The position numbers and the translations under genes were made by a program. This document shows, one piece after another, positions 49,262-52,316 of a DNA stretch of 52,316 nt (the stretch's first letter is position 1; each line of letters begins with the position of its first letter). Location of the stretch: assembly GCA_002319885.1 (NCBI GenBank), contig DCFT01000009.1, positions 1-52,316 on the forward strand, written 5' to 3'. The notes under the pieces were generated by a model. It worked only from the letters and a program-made list of their open reading frames with translations, did no database searches and was not told the DNA's origin. The stretch is from Bacteroidales bacterium UBA1797 (lineage in GTDB: Bacteria; Bacteroidota; Bacteroidia; Bacteroidales; VadinHA17).

Positions 49262-52204
49262 TTATCCTATATATCTGTCTTCTTTTACTCTGTTCAAAGG
49301 TATTGTAAACTTGAACTCGCTTCCAATATCTTCCTGACTTTCTACCCATATTCTTCCACCAAGTTTTTCCACAAATTCTTTGCAAAGTTTTAATCCAAGA
49401 CCAGTTCCCGGCTCATTTTCCGTGCCGGGCATAGAATTTTTTAAGTCCAGACTGAATAATGATTCAATCTTTTCTTCAGGAATACCGATTCCGTCATCTT
49501 TTATGGAAACGATCACTTCTTCATTGTTAATACATGCAGTCGCAATCACTTTACCCGATTTTCGTGTGAACTTCAATGCATTGCCTAATAGATTACGTAA
49601 AATTGTATTGATCATGTTTTTGTCTGTGAATACAATTAAATCTTCGTTTAAGCGATTATCCATTTTTATCTCTTTGTTGTCAGCCGGCAGTTGTAAATTG
49701 GAGATGTTTTCTTTTATCAGAGATCTCAGGTTGATATTTTCAGGATTAATTTTTAAAAGCCCGGTCTGTGACCTCGACCAGTCAAGAAGATTTTGAAGGA
49801 TTGCATAACCCGATTTGGCTGAATCGTGAAGAATTAACGCTAGATCCTGAATACTTTTTGTGTTAAGATAGTTTATATTTTCCAACAGTAATTCAGAGGA
49901 ACCAATCAGGCTGGTGAATGGATTTTTAAGATCATGTGCAACTATGTTGAAAAACTTGTCTTTAGTAGCTATCAGCTCCTTTAGTTTGATGTCGTTTTCT
50001 TTTATAAGGTTAATTGCTGATCTCTCCGATTCTTCAAGTCTTAAAAATGATATTCCATAGACAAGATCACCGGCCAGATCTGAAAGCAGGCTAATTTCAC
50101 TTTCCGAAAACGGATCGGGTTCTTTTGAATAAATTGAAATTGATCCGAAAGGCTTTCCTTCCATCACAAGCGGAAGAGTTAATGATGATGCATAGCCTCT
50201 TTCAAGGGCTGCTTTCCTCCATGGTTTGAAATTCGGATCGGTAAACATGTTTTTGCATAGGTAAGGCTTACCTGTCCTGATTGAGGTACCTGTCGGACCT
50301 CTTCCCCGTTCCGTCTCATCCCATGTAACGTTCAGCTGATCTATATAGCCTTTATCAAATCCATAATACGCTACAGGCTTAACAGCTTTACGATTATCAT
50401 TTTGTTTGTAACCTACCCAAACCATTGAATGTCCGCAATCTTCAATAATTATTTTACATACTTCCTGAAGGTAGGTGAACTCGTTTTTTGAATGCATCAT
50501 AGCCTGACTACTTTTGCTTTTCGCATCCATAGTACGGTTTAATCTTATCAGTTCATCCTGCCATTTCTTTGTTTCGGTTATATTTATTGAAGCAGTCAGA
50601 TATGCCGGGTCATTTTTGAACGATATTTTACGGATTGATGTCAGAATCCAGAATGGAGTACCATCTGCCCTTTTAACTTTTAATTCTTTATTGTATGCTT
50701 TCCCTTTTTCGCTTAACACACTGCCCAGATCGCTTCGATCATCAGGATTATAAAAATAATCAATCAGTTTTCTTTGTAACATAGCTCCATTAGTCAACCC
50801 AAAATTATTTTCAAATGATTTATTCACAAATGAAAAATTTGAGTCCCTGATACTGTAGATCGCAATCAGGACCGGAAGTGATTCTGCTATTGTTCTAAAA
50901 CGGTCTTCACTCTCTTTCAGATTAATTTCAGCTCTTGTACGTTCAGTTATATCTATAGCAAATGATACATATTGAACAACATTCCCGTTAGCATCAAAAA
51001 CCGGATATAAGGTTAGGTCGAGAAGTGTTTCTCCTAAATTTTCCTTCATTTTTACCGGTTTTTTAGTCCTGACGATTTCAGAAATCTGCTCTTTTCTGTG
51101 ATCCCTAAAACCAGCCGGAATAAGATCGTAAATATTTTTACCGGTAAGTTCTGATTTACTATCACCGAGACTTTTGTTTGCTGTATTATTTGCAGCAATA
51201 ATATTGCCTTTAATATCCACCAGCATAAGCATCTCCGATACCCCATTAAAAACCGCAGATAATTGTTCCTTGTTTTCATGTAATATCTCTTCCGACATTT
51301 GTCGTCTTAAATCTATTTTATTGATATACCTGGCTGTAAGCCAAACAAGGACAAAGAGACAGAAGGTGTATACGATTGCCACTAAAACAACACCTTGTTC
51401 TGTAACAAACATTCCCCCCCTTTCTCCGTTAATATGAAACCATCCGATTAAAATAGGTAAGATACTTGCCGGGATAAATAATCTCCTCGATATAATGCCT
51501 CCTGTACTGTCGACACTATAAAGGTTTATCAACCATGTTCGGGGTCTTAGGTGTATAAAAACTATTCCCAGGGCTGAAAAAGAAATCGCGGTGTTTAATG
51601 CAACTAATGCATGCTTAAAGGCTGAAAATTCAGAGACTCCAAGGATATAACACACAATAGTAAAGTAACTTATCAGTAAAACTGGAATAATCAGAAAATG
51701 AGCTAACCCTACGGCTTTAGCATTTTCACCGGATAATAGGACTAGTATTATTGCTGTTAGAAAAAAACAACAGGACGTGAGGAACGACATCGTACCGTCG
51801 GAAGAAACGAAAAATCTAAAAAAAGAAATATGAAGAACCAGAGGTTCATGGCCCGTTTTAAATGAATACAGGTTTGTATATAAAGATATAATGCTGAATA
51901 TTAAAATGACAGATATAAGAAAGAAAAATAATATTTTAATGTATATCTTATTGGAATTCAGCCGGATTATAACAACTACAAAAGATGTAATTATAAAAGA
52001 TAATGAAGTTAATAGTTTCATGGGCTCCCATTGAAAGCCGATACTTTTAATGAGAGACAGGTTGAATAACCGGTCTGAAATGTTGAAGAAAGCTATGATA
52101 AACAACACACCAATTAATGTCCAGATAATCATATTGAATGATTTGGGGGCACTAATTAAATCCGGATTCATACCTGAGGTATGTTCTGAAGATTTTAGTG
52201 GCAT
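49262..52204 (-). CDS. Membrane PAS-PAS-GAF sensor histidine kinase
   Basis: A 980-residue membrane kinase: about eight helices at the N-terminus (residues 25-300), PAS (about 312-430), a second PAS with PAC (about 435-560), GAF (about 575-720), HisKA with phospho-accepting His757 in VAHDLKNPF, and HATPase (NLLGNALKF, DDGIGIPEE, GTGLGLKLCKEF). No receiver domain is fused and no response regulator is adjacent, so it is an orphan in this window. The GAF segment GRGPTGTSIRTGKPYLCKNM is well conserved. The signal is unknown. Start may be ATG 52204 or the next Met, 11 residues on. Confidence 0.85.
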   Translation of the reverse strand: MPLKSSEHTSGMNPDLISAPKSFNMIIWTLIGVLFIIAFFNISDRLFNLSLIKSIGFQWEPMKLLTSLSFIITSFVVVIIRLNSNKIYIKILFFFLISVILIFSIISLYTNLYSFKTGHEPLVLHISFFRFFVSSDGTMSFLTSCCFFLTAIILVLLSGENAKAVGLAHFLIIPVLLISYFTIVCYILGVSEFSAFKHALVALNTAISFSALGIVFIHLRPRTWLINLYSVDSTGGIISRRLFIPASILPILIGWFHINGERGGMFVTEQGVVLVAIVYTFCLFVLVWLTARYINKIDLRRQMSEEILHENKEQLSAVFNGVSEMLMLVDIKGNIIAANNTANKSLGDSKSELTGKNIYDLIPAGFRDHRKEQISEIVRTKKPVKMKENLGETLLDLTLYPVFDANGNVVQYVSFAIDITERTRAEINLKESEDRFRTIAESLPVLIAIYSIRDSNFSFVNKSFENNFGLTNGAMLQRKLIDYFYNPDDRSDLGSVLSEKGKAYNKELKVKRADGTPFWILTSIRKISFKNDPAYLTASINITETKKWQDELIRLNRTMDAKSKSSQAMMHSKNEFTYLQEVCKIIIEDCGHSMVWVGYKQNDNRKAVKPVAYYGFDKGYIDQLNVTWDETERGRGPTGTSIRTGKPYLCKNMFTDPNFKPWRKAALERGYASSLTLPLVMEGKPFGSISIYSKEPDPFSESEISLLSDLAGDLVYGISFLRLEESERSAINLIKENDIKLKELIATKDKFFNIVAHDLKNPFTSLIGSSELLLENINYLNTKSIQDLALILHDSAKSGYAILQNLLDWSRSQTGLLKINPENINLRSLIKENISNLQLPADNKEIKMDNRLNEDLIVFTDKNMINTILRNLLGNALKFTRKSGKVIATACINNEEVIVSIKDDGIGIPEEKIESLFSLDLKNSMPGTENEPGTGLGLKLCKEFVEKLGGRIWVESQEDIGSEFKFTIPLNRVKEDRYIG

Positions 52205-52316
52205 GTTAATTGTAAGTATACCAAAAATATGAAAAAAATAGCTTTAATAACCTAATATTAAGATAACTATTTGACATTTATAGTCAATTTGATTCATTTT
52301 TATTCATTTTTATTCA

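Noticed and set aside
1..52316. tRNA, rRNA or att site of an integrated element
   Set aside because: I saw no cloverleaf with CCA-end features, no rRNA-like stretch and no integrase gene; a covariance search would be needed to exclude a small RNA.

Overview
The window looks like a chromosomal segment of a Bacteroidota member, probably of the Bacteroidales/Marinilabiliales type. The support is AT-rich DNA, little Shine-Dalgarno signal, several Bacteroidota-style promoters (TTTG, about 19 nt, TAnnTTTG), families common in that phylum (DUF4251 lipoprotein, GH109-like oxidoreductase, large nSTAND1-WD40 protein, DPP III-like peptidase) and dispersed hairpin-rich intergenic repeats. I see no rRNA, tRNA, CRISPR array, transposase gene or prophage.

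1-18.4 kb is mostly single genes: a DPP IV-type peptidase cut by the window edge, two thioredoxin-fold proteins, a GCKR/MurQ-like SIS protein, a short SSB paralogue, a zinc-ribbon protein, a PIG-L deacetylase, an outer-membrane barrel, a half-size TauE/SafE protein, MltG and MurB converging, a YdeI-like protein, a GT4 glycosyltransferase, a Tat-exported GH109-like oxidoreductase, and a 1375-residue membrane nSTAND1 ATPase with 14 WD40 repeats. Divergent from the last is a small AlbA_2 (Schlafen-like) protein.

19.6-26.9 kb is a six-gene operon resembling hydrogenase-4/Ech (HyfB, C, E, F, G and a ferredoxin-HyfI fusion). The large subunit lacks all four Ni-binding cysteines and the small subunit lacks most of its cluster ligands. 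It is therefore not a hydrogenase but an energy-converting hydrogenase-related (Ehr-type) complex with an unusually cofactor-poor peripheral arm. I consider this the most interesting system in the window.

27-34 kb holds gamma-glutamyltransferase, an AlkD-like protein, a DPP III-like metallopeptidase and a DUF47-PiT phosphate transport operon. 34.2-45.4 kb is a potassium-uptake island: a KimA-like K+ transporter, then kdpF-kdpA-kdpB-kdpC, a HAMP-domain membrane protein, kdpD and kdpE. Near-identical boxes built as 11-bp direct repeats lie upstream of both the KimA-like gene and kdpF and are good candidates for KdpE sites. 45.5-52.3 kb carries a DnaQ/GIY-YIG fusion, a class IV aminotransferase, a small helical protein, an AmrS-type radical SAM enzyme and a large PAS/GAF sensor kinase.

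Repeats: MITE-like elements with inverted ends and CTTTGTG/CTCTGTG palindromes lie at 3657-3794, 7793-8006 and 31710-31927, with a partial relative at 29516-29599. C6/G6 hairpin elements lie at 26882-26978 and, in decayed form, near 45355-45450. Most sit between convergent genes.
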